A program made the position numbers and the translations under genes. Below, in pieces: positions 47,576 through 59,300 of a stretch of 64,000 nucleotides of DNA (the stretch's first letter is position 1; the number at the start of each line of letters is the position of its first letter). The stretch comes from Phoebastria nigripes. Its lineage: Eukaryota > Chordata > Aves > Procellariiformes > Diomedeidae. The notes below the pieces were generated by a model. The model had not been told where the DNA came from. It saw nothing but the letters and a program-made list of their open reading frames with translations, and did not search any database. The stretch covers positions 186,001 to 250,000 of the forward strand of contig JAYKAV010002931.1 of the NCBI GenBank assembly GCA_035582835.1. Reading direction: 5' to 3'.

Positions 47576-50500
47576 TAAGCGATACACTTTATGCTAGGGA
47601 CCTTACCGTGAACTCAGATGGAGAAATACTTGCATGTTGGTCTGTTCAAACGTTGAAAGATCTTTTTGTAAACCACCTATATTGTACATGAGGGCTTTAT
47701 TATGTACCAACGTGTATTTAATTTTTGTCTTTGGAATGGTTTGCATTAGTGTTCCTCTGTGCACATCCAATTTAGATTTAATAAGATAGTGCTTGTCCGT
47801 TAATAAAATAACAATAATTAAAAACATATTTCTTGCCATTCAAATTCTATGCAATCAATATATTTTCTTTGCCTCTTAAAGTATGTTTTTAATGATCAGC
47901 TGGAATTACTTTTATGCAGGAAAACTGTTTTTAATAAATGAAAATTAATGATACATTTGTAAACTTTAATTTTATAAGAGAAAAGGGACTAAACAAACCC
48001 CACATAGTTTGAGTGTAAGCAACAAGCTACAAGCAGATTAAAATTTCAAATGCTAAATATGAAAAATAATTTATTGACAGAGTTAAAGATGGTCCTTTTA
48101 AAATATCTCTATTTTCTTCTATTTCAGTGTGTGAGATTAATTATTTCTCTTTCACATAGCCCACTTAGAGTTCTAAAAGAGAGGGGTTTCTCCTCATTTT
48201 GAAGGCCCTTTTATTCCCAGCCCGCAGAAATGAGAGGCTGAAACTGTTGGCTCTACCCGTGGAGCCCTGCTCTGCCTGTGCGTTGGGGACCCACAAAGAC
48301 CAATGCAGGACGTTCCCCTCTTTGGCTCTTCGTCCCACGTCCCTGCTGGAGTTTGGGAATAGTCTGTGGGTCACCTCCTCAACCTGCTGCCATTCTCCAT
48401 GGAGCGTAACACCCCACCACAGGTTTCAGGTCAGATCGAAAATGGAGCAGGGGAGTATGGAGGCAGAGGTGCGGATATGATGTACTTCCCATTCCTTCTG
48501 CCTGAGAGGCCGGGAGGACAGCTGGTGGCACAAACTTCTTAAATCAGCCAGCACAAATGTCCGGGGCTGCCCTGAAGAACTTTTATTTTCGCGGCTCTTG
48601 GCACAGAGACACATTGGAAGCTCAATCGGGGATGAAGGATGTGGCTAAGATATACAACTTTTGGAGGTGATTCCAGCTGGGTCCAGCTATGGACCTGCCC
48701 TGAAACGTATGGGGTCTAATCACCAGCCCAGTTTATCAAGGGTCAGGGAGCCAAAAATCATGGACAGAAATAGTGTATGGCCTCTTCACTCCCTGCACAA
48801 TAAACCCCTTTCTCTATTCCCAGCAGAGTGTACCCGTAACTGAAGATCAAGACATTGTCTTGCAGATATTTTGAAACTAATAAGAAATGATGACTATGTC
48901 AAGCAAAATACTTGCAAGGAGGTTTTGTTATGGGGGGGATCAAAGGACAGATGAAAGAGGCTTTTATTTATAAACCACTTTTATTCTTTAACCCACTGGG
49001 GGCTGTCATAATATAAAAGACAACCCTTTCTTTGACCTTTCTGTGCAGCTTTATAAAAAAATAAGCATGAGACAAATTTATAAAAGCATTACTTGAATTC
49101 TAGAAATAAAAAAGTCATTGTACTCAGCACCATAAAGCTACAAACACGATTAGCATCATGTGCAAAATGTAAAAATAACTTGACGATTAGTTTCTCTTAA
49201 AATTAAGAGGTTCACTATATTGTAATCTGCTCACAGAAAGAGTATAAAATATGTAAAAAATTTTATCTCTTTTGCCCAAGCTACATTTTAATGCAAGCTA
49301 GTTTCTTTTTCAGTGTCAAGTATCCAAGCTTTTTCTGACTCTCCAAAAATACCCATATTTGTACTTTTGCTGATAGAATATGACCCCATCTCACTCACAA
49401 GACATGCCTTTTTTATTGTTGCTCTAACCCATATGCTTTGCATTTTCACTAATACCTACAGTAGCATCACCAGTATAATTAAAATATAATTCAAAAAATA
49501 TTTGCGGTCTGTTAACATTTCTTTGACTATGCACAGTTGCTAAATCCTACTCTGAACTGAAAGCACCCTTCTTCTAGTGTATGTCTGATATGTAGATTTA
49601 AATTAATCTCTTTCTAGGCACCAGTAGCTACATTCACAGAGATTGACACTTTAATTGCCTGTGTCCAAAATTTTGATCCTTCAGCCTCCTCCTGTTCAGC
49701 TGCTGCCTAACTTGAGAAGAAGCCGAATTTCCTCTGCTCTTTTATTTCTCCCAGTAAAATCTCCAGGGTGCTTACATGTTTGCCACACACTGGGTATATG
49801 TGCAGTCAGTCCTGAGGGGTAGCTCGCAAGGTGTCCCACTCTTGCCCTGCCTTGGTCAGTGTCTTTGAAACTTGCCCACTAAACTGGCTTTTGCACAAAA
49901 TAACCAGGCCGCGCTGCTCATGCAGAACAGAAAATGCAGCTGAGAGTGGGAGAGAGAAACCAGGGTCCATATTCATACTTCACATAGGCAGAATAGGATT
50001 TCAACTGAGTTCCCCAGAGCAAGAGCATTAAGCCACCAGAAAAGCCGGCAGTGGGAGTGGGACTCCTGCCAGGCTTTTCTTATGTTTGTTTGCCAAAAAG
50101 GACCAGTCTGGACTGGGCTCCAGCCACAGCTCCTGGCTCTGAATCCAAATGGAAGGGGTCGGGTACTGATTGCTTTTGAGGCATTGGTGTCGGGCTCTGT
50201 TTACCTTGCTATTTCCTGCTTAGCTTAGGAGCTCCCTGACCTCTGGGGCTGCCCCCTTATGCGTTTCTTCATATGGGGGTCAGGCTTCTAATTGAAGGCC
50301 GAGAAGTCTGCAAACTATAAGTGGCTTGGGAATAAACACCAACCTGCAGAAGCCAGGCTCCTTTAGTAGGTATAGTACTATATCTTGCTTGGCCTATTGT
50401 AATAATTTCTCTCTATTTTGTTAACTTGTCCTCCTCTGCCTGAAATCCCCAGTCATGATTATGAGCTAGGCTGTACTCTGTTTAAAGTCAGAAGCCTGTA

Positions 50501-50619
50501 CCCCAGCAGTCAAATCTTGGCTCCCGACTGATTGAAGTTAAGATGTTCCGGCCTGGAGGAACAATTGATAAGATCAGGCATTTATGCTTCAGTCTTGTAA
50601 ACAGCTTTTATGTAAATAA
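47576..50619. other. Non-coding; AT-rich block, no gene
   Basis: 47690-48130 and 49000-49600 are unusually AT-rich, with TTTAATTTT, TTAATAAAAT and AATTAATGAT words and little repetitive structure. Such blocks are often conserved developmental enhancers in amniotes, but that cannot be seen in one sequence. 48180-48620 is more GC-rich with overlapping chance frames on both strands. Confidence 0.45.
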
Positions 50620-50672
50620 TGTCTTGATTTCAATGGGGTGTCTTGCCTGTGTAGAATAAGACAGGCAAGTCT
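50620..50672. repeat. Ancient SINE-like fragment with 9-bp hairpin
   Basis: TTGATTTCAATGGGGTGTCT followed by TGTGTAGAATAAG resembles the 'gacttcaatggggctactcatgtgtagaattaag' part of the old repeat. Within it CTTGCCTGT (50642-50650) and ACAGGCAAG (50661-50669) form a perfect 9-bp inverted repeat with a 10-base loop. Confidence 0.45.
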
Positions 50673-51480
50673 TATTTTGCACGCCTCTTGTAACTCGGAG
50701 AACTGAGGTCAGCTGCTCCATTTTAGCATCTCTGGGCATCTTTGCTGTTTTGGACATGGGAAGTGGAAATGCCGAACTGCCCCATGGTAGACAATTCTCT
50801 TCCTATATTTCTTCCAGACTGCTGCCAAAACATATTCATGCAAACTTGCTCTCCTAAGATTTCTAGCCCAATTTGCAAATCTGTACATTCTGACAAAGTC
50901 TGAAGAAATTTGTACTTTGCCTGCTTCTCTGAGCTAGATGAAACCTTCTGAGATCCGCATAGTGTGTCTCCAGGCTATAAGCCAGGGTCAACACCACACT
51001 CAGTTCATCTCACTGAACTGAACTGAAATTGCATTTAGGGTATGTCTTGAGATGTATTTGTTAGCAATGACAAACATGACTGAACAGTTTTCTGCTGACG
51101 GGTCCGTTTATTGAAGATCTGAATTAGTGAGGGATTACATGACAGGCGTGGCTCACTTGGTATTTCTGGGTTTAACTCTGACCAGAAGAGGTGTATGAAG
51201 AAACAGGGTTAAATTAAAGAAATAAAGAATAAACTTAGTCACCATAGGATTCTGGAATCACCTTCTTTCAGAGACATATGCTTCTTCTTAAGCTTGAACT
51301 CTCCTTAATACCAGCACTTCAGATCTGAAGACGATTTGTGCTGATATCAACAGGAAATTCTGTTATCATGCCAATGAATGTATCACGACTGAAATTTAAC
51401 CTGACATCTGCTCAACTGTGGGTGATTTTGCATTAGGTTGCATATATTCAGAATTAAAGTCTTTCTGCTTCACGATAAAG
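50673..51480. other. Non-coding, nothing recognised
   Basis: Single-copy DNA without a frame of note or a repeat signature. Confidence 0.6.
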
Positions 51481-51545
51481 TTCAGACAAAATTTCCATTG
51501 AAATCAATACCATTTACCTGAACAAGAACTGTAGGACTGGGCCAG
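51481..51545. repeat. Ancient amniote SINE/MIR-like fragment
   Basis: CAGACAAAATTTCCATTGAA, ATCAATACCATTTACCTGAA and GAACTGTAGGACTGGGCC line up with 'caggcaaaactcccattgacttcaatgggagttttgcctgagtaaggactgcaggatcgggcc'. A good collinear match. Confidence 0.52.
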
Positions 51546-52340
51546 CATAACACACAGATCTAAGATACGATTTCATATAACTGGAACAGAGGAATATAGT
51601 CAATGTCAAAAAAACCTAAAAATCATGTCAGTGTTCTGTGTTGATTTCCATCTTACATTTCATAACAGTCAAAGTGAACTAGTTCTACCATCCCTCTAGC
51701 ACTCTGAGTCTCACTCAGACACCAGAGACAAAAGTGCTATATATCAGCGTTCACAAGGACAGGCGTTGCACTGGAAAACTCAGGTTGCCTATGGGACTGA
51801 AGCAGAATTAGTTCTTCCAAGTCTGATCAAACATATTATTTTTCCATGAATAACATGTTGGTGCCTTTATTCTATTTTGAATACACCTTTCATGCTTTCT
51901 TACAATAAACAATTTTGCTCATTTTAGGTTGGAAAAGAACAAGCTGTAGATTTTTTACAGTGAATGGCTCGGGTATGAGTTAAGCAGTTGCAATGCAAGG
52001 TAAGGGCAAAATCTTCCACTCACTTCCAATTCCAATGACAATGAACAATCCTGTAAAAGGGCTGGTGGCTCAAAATCTGTGATCTTTTTTCTCAGCTATG
52101 TCTGCTGGCTTGATAGAAAGCATCACTTTTTCCAACAGGTTTTGCCTGACAATAATATATAACAGGCACTGGACAGGTCTCACGGTGCTTTACAAGAGAG
52201 GGTGGAGTGGATGTCCACCAAGTCAATGAGGGGAAAAGGCAGGTCTCCTGAGTGCAGGGTGCCTCCGTGCTGTGGCTGTCCCCAGCCTACTCCAGTACTG
52301 CTCTAAACCAGATGATACTTCAGGTACTGACTTTGATCAG
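51546..52340. other. Non-coding, nothing recognised
   Basis: Single-copy sequence. 52000-52060 may be another worn SINE-like piece (GGGCAAAATCTTCCACTCAC) but is too diverged to call. Confidence 0.5.
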
Positions 52341-52616
52341 AAGCAGACCCTTCTCAGTGGAATCCAGTGAAAGGGCAAGAGCAACAGGCACTAACTGAAA
52401 TACAAAAATTCCATTTTGGTGTAAGAAAAAAAACCTTTTTTTAACTGTGAGAGTAGTCAAACACTGGAACAGGTTGTCTGGAGAGGTTGTGGAGTCTCAG
52501 TCTTAGAGACAGTTAAAACCCAACTGGACATGGCCATGAGCTCCAATTGACCCTCCTTTGAGCAGGGGGGTTGCATGAGATGATCTCCAGAGGTCCTTGC
52601 CAACCTCAATGATTCA
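52341..52616 (+). mobile_element. CR1 LINE tail, older avian type
   Basis: A short CR1 3' fragment. It shows CCCTTCTCAGTGGAATCCAG, then AACACTGGAACAGGTTGTCT and GAGAGGTTGTGGAGTCTC (ORF2 C-terminus at nucleotide level). The 3' UTR gives TTTGAGCAGGGGGGTTGCAT and GATGATCTCCAGAGGTCCTT, ending CAACCTCAATGATTCATAA. The terminal octamer repeat is worn to one copy. It is more diverged than the copies at 4778 and 37650, and belongs to the class with 'gatctccagaggtcccttccaacct'. Confidence 0.9.
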
Positions 52617-55600
52617 TAATCTGTCCCAGGCACTTACCTAACTGAACAAGTTCTTCTTATTAATGGTTTTACATCTGAAGCAGTTTGTTTTCAGTTCTGC
52701 TTCCAAGGAAACTGCACGTTTGGGAGAGAAACATTTCATACAACCACTAGGTCCACATCAGATCTCAGGATAATTAGAACCCAGCACTGACTCTTTAGCA
52801 ATTAGGAGTATTTTAATCTGTTGATTTTGCTAGATGAAAACAAACATGAATGGATGATTTCAATCTAGTTATATACTCTGAGATGTATATGCAGAATTTA
52901 GTTGGTGGTTAATCTTGCAAATCTCCCACATCTGTTGGAACGTGCACTGTCCCCTCAGCCGGGCTACCTCCCGGCTTCCTGGCATAAATAACTAGGTTTC
53001 TCAATAGTTTCCAAACAAATTTTCTTCCTGTTTAGATAGAAGGCCTACATCCACCAAGCAGCTGGAGATTGCATTAAGTTTTGATGGTGGACCCAAATAG
53101 TTCTTGCCACCTTGGGAGGGAACCAAACAGAAATCAGCACAGTGCTGGGGACCCTACTTGATTTTTCTGTGTTACAAGGCTGGGGGAGATGGAGGAAGAG
53201 GAGGAACTGGCCCTCACTGTGTAGCCCAGGGGCCCTGGCTCAGTGTGACCATATGCATCCCCCCACCATGCTGCCCCTGCTACAGAGACACTGGCAGTTG
53301 CAGATGAGTTAGATCATCTCCAGTTAAATCCTCAGTTAAATCCAGCAAAGATGGTGAGTCAGAGCCTCTGCGTTCATGAGAGAACTTGACTGAGCTTGAA
53401 CCAAGAACTAATGTGAACCATTGTTTTGCAAATTGAACCCGAACTGAAAACAACTTCAGCGCAAACCCCAGCCTGACCTGTGTATTGGTACCATTTCAAA
53501 GAGCATCCATCTTGGCTTAAAAACTTCAGGCTATGCCTGCACCGTGCAAAGCAGAGCTGAGTGGAGAGGCTCCCAGCCCTGAGGACCATCCAGGCTAAGC
53601 AGCGGGGGCAGAAAGACTGCGAGAGCCAGCAGAAACCAGGCTGTTGAGCCTTAGTCCAGTGTCATGTCAATGCATTGCAGCACCTGAGGAAGCATCCTGG
53701 CCTGGCACTGAGACATATAAATGAGCCGGTGTGCATGGAGCTCTCCTGGGAATGTCTGACAGGCTCTGCACTGAACCAGGTAAACCTGTCCTCGGAGGCA
53801 TGCTTCAGTGCTAATCACCCTTGCTGTCAAAAATTTTATTTTTCATCTTTTGCAACTATGATGAACTTCCCACTCTGAAATCATGTTCTGCCTTCTGCTT
53901 CACTGAAGAATCATCTGCTATCAGCAGACTTTTCCCTTTTGATTTGCTTTCAGATAAAGCAGATAGATTGAGTGTATTGAGTTTCCCACCACCAGGCATG
54001 TTTTATAGATCATTCATTCACTGAATCATGTAGCTCTTTTGAACTATTCCTCATTTTTCAGCATCAGTTTTAAGTGGGAACACCGTATTTGGACATACTA
54101 CTGCATTTGTTCATGTCAAGTTACAACAATAACTGGGCTAGCTTGAGTAGCTTAGAGATAAAATACCTGCTTTTTCCCTGCATTCATGTTCAGCCTAATC
54201 AAACTAATGACCCTGGCTGAAAGAATAAGACTGTTACTGCTATTTAATTCACTTATTTTTATTTACCAAAGAACTTGTCCAACTTCTAGACACCTGTATA
54301 AATAAGACTTGAGAAAAAGATAAATGTTCTGGCTTCATTTGTTCTGGCTCAAAAAAGCTCATTCTTCATTGAGAAAAAAATGTAAATGAGTGTTTTAGTT
54401 TGCTCTGCAGATCCGGAAATCTTAATTGGAGAGGTGAGGTCAGGGACATGGGATCTTCCATGGCGACTTTCCCTTTTAGTGCTGCTTGAAGAATTCTCTT
54501 TTCAAGTGGAAGGAATTACTGCCCTCAGAGCTTGCTTTCATCCCGAACACCATTGCATTGCAAAGGAGAAAGTGTGTGATCCGTTATGATCAGCGGAAGG
54601 GACTGCACGGTTGGGTGGCAGAGAACCACCTGAATTTCCCATGTCAGTGGAGAAAGACCAATTAATGTTGTTATTTGAGTCACTGAGACCCGGAGGGAGA
54701 CTTATACTGAGACATTTGACTTCAGTTTTCTGTTGCTATAGTGTCTCACGGCACTTCAATCTCACACAAACATACCACTCCTCGGGACAGGGAACAGGTC
54801 AGCTCTGTTGCTTAGTGTCTAAGAAAGCCAATATTCTACCATGTAGTGGTTTCTATTCCCTTCTTGCCAAAAAAATTAATACATAAAAACCTTCCTGTGT
54901 TGTTTTGTTGTTTGGGGTTTTTTTCTGGCACTGCAGCAAGTCTGTTTCCTCCTATTTTCCATTGCTAGGGCTTTTAAAAGAAGTGAGCGGTAGAAGAATT
55001 TTGAATAGGGAGCAAGTTTTTGTGTGTGTGTTACCTATTGCAAAGTCCCCAGCCAGCAACAGTGATGTGTAGCTCCATTCATTAGGTACATCTTGCAGAA
55101 GTCAGCCGCAGAGTGGGGAAACGAGTTTTGTCTCTTTGCAGGGCTGTACACCTGCTTCTGCTCAGTGTATTAGTTACATTTCTCCTCCTGTCTGTCTTTC
55201 CTACAACATCCCCCTCCTTGTAGCTATTTCGCTACCTCTGAGAGGTTAAAAGTATCAAAATCTATATGATCACCTAGTCTATCACCCTGTCAGTCTAAAT
55301 TGCTGCCTCCAGCATATCTTCTCATGTTTTGTCTGTCTGGGGTCTCTCTTGCAGCTGGAGGCTAGAGATGATCATGAGGCCCCAGAGAGCAACTTTTTCC
55401 CCTTTCATCTACTTCAGAAAATTAATCTGTTCTGAACCGAAAGATGGATGTGTATAAATGCATGTATATATACATATATATGCATATATCTATCTATATA
55501 TAATGACATTTCAGGTTTCTTGCATTTATTTGCAAAAAAAAAAAGCGCCAAAGGCAGAGTAGTTCTTACAGATTTAATTAATAAAACGTATGCCTGACAG

Positions 55601-56033
55601 AAGTTCACAAAAACATCTGTTATTTAATTTTGAGAAATGCCAAGTCTGCAGTATGAATGGCATCCTGGCCTGCTTCCAGCCTGGATAATTACATTCTTCC
55701 TACCTGTGAATGTTCCTGCCATTTCAATTGGATGCAGCATTTCTTCCATCCTCCTTTGCCAAATTATTCTGTGCTACTGCTGTGTATCCTTAAATGGCTG
55801 CCATGTTTCTATCCAGAGATGGCTTCCTATTTGCTCGCAACAGTACCTGAAGCTTTGACAGCTCAAGGGAGGATTCAGCCTGCTGGAATCCCTGCAGGGA
55901 TAAAGGATGTCATTGCCAAATCTTTGTTCTGGGGCTCTGAGGCTGAAAATTTTAGAAGATGTGATGATATGGTCAGCTACAGTCAGCCATTCATCTGAGC
56001 TAGAAATTTCATTTTCGGAGATATTTAGAAACA
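52617..56033. other. Non-coding, no recognised gene
   Basis: Single-copy DNA. Frames up to 113 codons occur (55657-55998, plus) but overlap minus-strand frames and match nothing. A TATA-rich repeat lies at 55450-55505. Confidence 0.5.
55450..55505. repeat. AT-rich (TATA/TATC)n repeat
   Basis: Tandem TATA, ATGCATATAT and CTATCTATATATA sequence over about 55 bp. Confidence 0.85.
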
Positions 56034-56303
56034 ATGGCCATGCTAATATGCAGTAAGAAGTATTTACATGAGGACAGTGCCAGGCATGCCCAGCTGCACT
56101 GCCTCTGGAGCGGGGCTGGATGGGGCCTCACTGACTTTGCAGATAGGCAGGAGCACCCCGTGGACCTGCGCCGGGCCATGGCCAGGCTTGTCTACTGCAG
56201 GGTTTTCCATCAGGCGTCTTCCAGCAGGAGTGGGGTGAAACTGAGACAATTGCGAGAAGGGTTTTTCCAGGTTCATGCAAGGCAAAAGTTGACATGGGCA
56301 TAA
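56034..56303 (+). other. GC-richer 89-codon open frame, unassigned
   Basis: A frame starting ATGGCCATG across a locally GC-rich patch (56070-56250) in AT-rich surroundings. The peptide is Arg/Gln/His-rich in its second half (for example RRAMARLVYCRVFHQASSSR). Minus-strand frames of 97 and 83 codons overlap it, which argues that the local composition opens all frames. No family recognised. Confidence 0.1.
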
Positions 56304-59300
56304 GTGGGTTTTGTTGCAGTTGTTGAAAAGATTGAGAGTTGAAAAGCAAATGAGCAAATAAAAGCATAAAAGGTCTCAAATCTTCCCCATACCTCTCTAC
56401 TGTTCAGGTTCCAGTCTCCTGGTGGGTTGGTTCTGGAGCCTCTTGGCACTGGGTACTCTGCATAGCGCACAGGCATTATGCATCCAAAATGGCATGAATG
56501 CTCTTTCCTGGTAATGGTTTTGAGAAACAAAGTGTTGGAAAAAAAGAAAAACCTTTTGCAAGAAAGACTGGATATTCCTCAGCCTTAACCTTTGACAGTG
56601 ACTTTAATTTGTGTACAGTAAATAGTATCAAAAATCGATTTGGTAGGATTTCACTAATTTTGGCTGAAAGTTCCTATTTTGTGGTAATTCTTGGGAGAAC
56701 ATATTCACTGTTAGCTTAAAAAATGAATGTGGGAAGGAACATTTCCCACAAAAATTATTTTAAAAATCACCCAAAGGTCTCTTTTCAAAAGGAGTCTTAA
56801 CTTGGAATTCCCTAGGCTCAAATGCCCCAGCTCAGCTATGATTCCCATAGATGGGAAGATTTCTGATCTGATGGCTCCAAACAAGAAACATGGAAGTTTT
56901 AGGAGTCCTATTGACCCCAGCTTTCAATAGCTCCCTTAGCAAGGTTATTTCAGAGCTGCAGACCCTGGAAGCCCTGCAATGTCCTTTGCCTGCTGCACAG
57001 AGGCTCAGGCTCACTAGCATCTTTAGAGCAGTGGTTGTATGGTGGATGGTAACACAGAGCTCCAAGCTGGACAATTAATAACCCAGGTGCTGCTGCAGGC
57101 AGGCTACTTTTGAGTATCAGAGCCATCGTCTTTCCAGCTAGCTTGGGTATCACTGCATTTTACACGACCATAATGGTGGAGCTGCTCTGCAGCACACATC
57201 CTGCACAGACATAGTTTCATGAGGTGAAACCTGAAATCTGCTCAGGGCTTCCTGGAAGTCTATTGGAGCTGCCTTTTCTCACAAAAACCTACTTTGTCAA
57301 AAATTCTGACCAGTTTTCTTTGACCTTCCCTTTTCACAGGGCTGAGTGACAGTATGCACTGCCAGAGTGAGGTCAATCAGGTCCTTTTAAGGCCCTAGGT
57401 AAGTCCACTGAAGTCTCTGGGCTTGCCTCTCCTCCACCACCAGAAATGTCGGAAAAGAGGCGAACTCTTTCAAAGTCTTTTCAATCATTTTAAGCCCAGG
57501 AAGCAGAAAAAGGACAACTACATTCCTACAGCTTACAAAAATGCACAAATTGGAAATACCAGTGTTTGAAGTGAGACTGCTAATCATGAAACTTACTTTC
57601 CCTGTGAAGCAGGGATGTTTTTGAAAAGTGACTGTGTTTATTCCAAGATTTTATTCCATCTGAAAGAAAAAAAAATTGATCTTGTTATTTCTCAGAACGT
57701 GACATATTTCTATTCCATTGTTATTCACTATAGCATACAAAATTAAAAAAAAAAAAAAAAAGTAATTTAGTGGTCTTTCCTTCTTTAATTGGTTATTAGA
57801 ATGGAGTAAAATGTGATGGGGATTATCTATGTAGATCCCTTTTAGATTCCCAGCTTCAAATCCAGAAACATGAATGACGACAAAGTGGCTCCTAGTCACT
57901 CACTAAGCAAGGTTTATTAACAGACAAACTGTGGGAAAGGTAAACTTTAGAAAAGTTAAGTACCTGAGGAAGGAGGGCAGCTAGCAAACAGAAAAAAATC
58001 CAATTTCACAATGAAGTGACAAGTCAGTCACTTAAATGACACGAAATTGATTTTTTTTTCCCACTGGAATTGTGCGTTGTTTTTTCTGACATGCATAATA
58101 AGGGCCTGAAAGTGTATTTCAGTTTGGTTTTAACTTTTTTTTTCATGTGGATGATTTTTATTCCCTAGTTTTTGACCTGAGTTATCAAGTGGGTGACCTA
58201 AATGTTAACAATGATGCTCTTTCTTCAGAGCTTTGTGAGTTACTGGATGTTTCCAGTGTATATGTATATATCTATACATAGTGCTTTCCAGAAATGAAGG
58301 ATATCATGTCCGAAGCGCTTGAGTGACTTGGGTTGTCTTTACACAGGCAGGCATGCACAGGCACGAAGTCTTCTGCTTCTACTCTGCATTGATCTGAGAA
58401 GATCCACATAGCTGTGTTTGTGTTGTGTCACAGAGCTTTATCACAGCTGGTACCCAGACAGGCTGCTGACACCTATTTTGACATCTCTGCTCAGCTCTGC
58501 AGTGGGCAGTGTAAACAAGTTCTGAATTCCCAAGACCTGTCAAAAATGATATTTAGATTCATAGCCAGCTAAATCTTAAAGACATTTTTCCCTTTAAACA
58601 TCTCTCCAGATCTTTTTTTCAATCCTATCTTTATAGTGTGCCCTCACTGACGTTCCACCTCTATAGTGTTTACATAGGAAAAGAAAGCATGGGTTTCTAA
58701 TGTGAAAATTTTGCAGACAAATTACTTTCTGGCTTTCTTCATTCATCATAAATGAGAAAGATGATAAAAATTGCCATCTGCCCCATAAAGCTGTGTTCTG
58801 GCCAAGCTAGGTGCTTTGGACACAGAGGAAGGGCAGATGTAATGACACAGAAGTACTTCTTTTCTTTTTGCTTTTGATATTCTGTTTACCAACACACACT
58901 TACTCCTCAAAATCTTTTGTAATTTGAGTAAGGAAGGAGAGTCAATGTGAATGTACTTGAAATAAAAGCTTCTCATTGAACACCTGAAGTAAGTGCAAAG
59001 GTACACAAGGTTTGTTTAGCTTGCAGCAGAGAGGGAATATTTGGAAATAACCCTTCAAGACAGCAAATATAGTTTGGTTTACATTTTGCCTCCCTCCCTA
59101 TGTGCAAATGTGGACATCATAATGGCTGTTTTGCTTTGCTATTATCAATTAACATGGTCAGTTGGGCACTATCCTTTCCAGAACCAGCCGTTCTTTTATG
59201 AAGGTGGCTGTTTTCTCCCTCTTCTATGCACACTGGTGTATTGCAGTGAGTTCTGAAACATGCCTACTCACCCACCTGCCGCTGCACCCCAAAAATCCCT

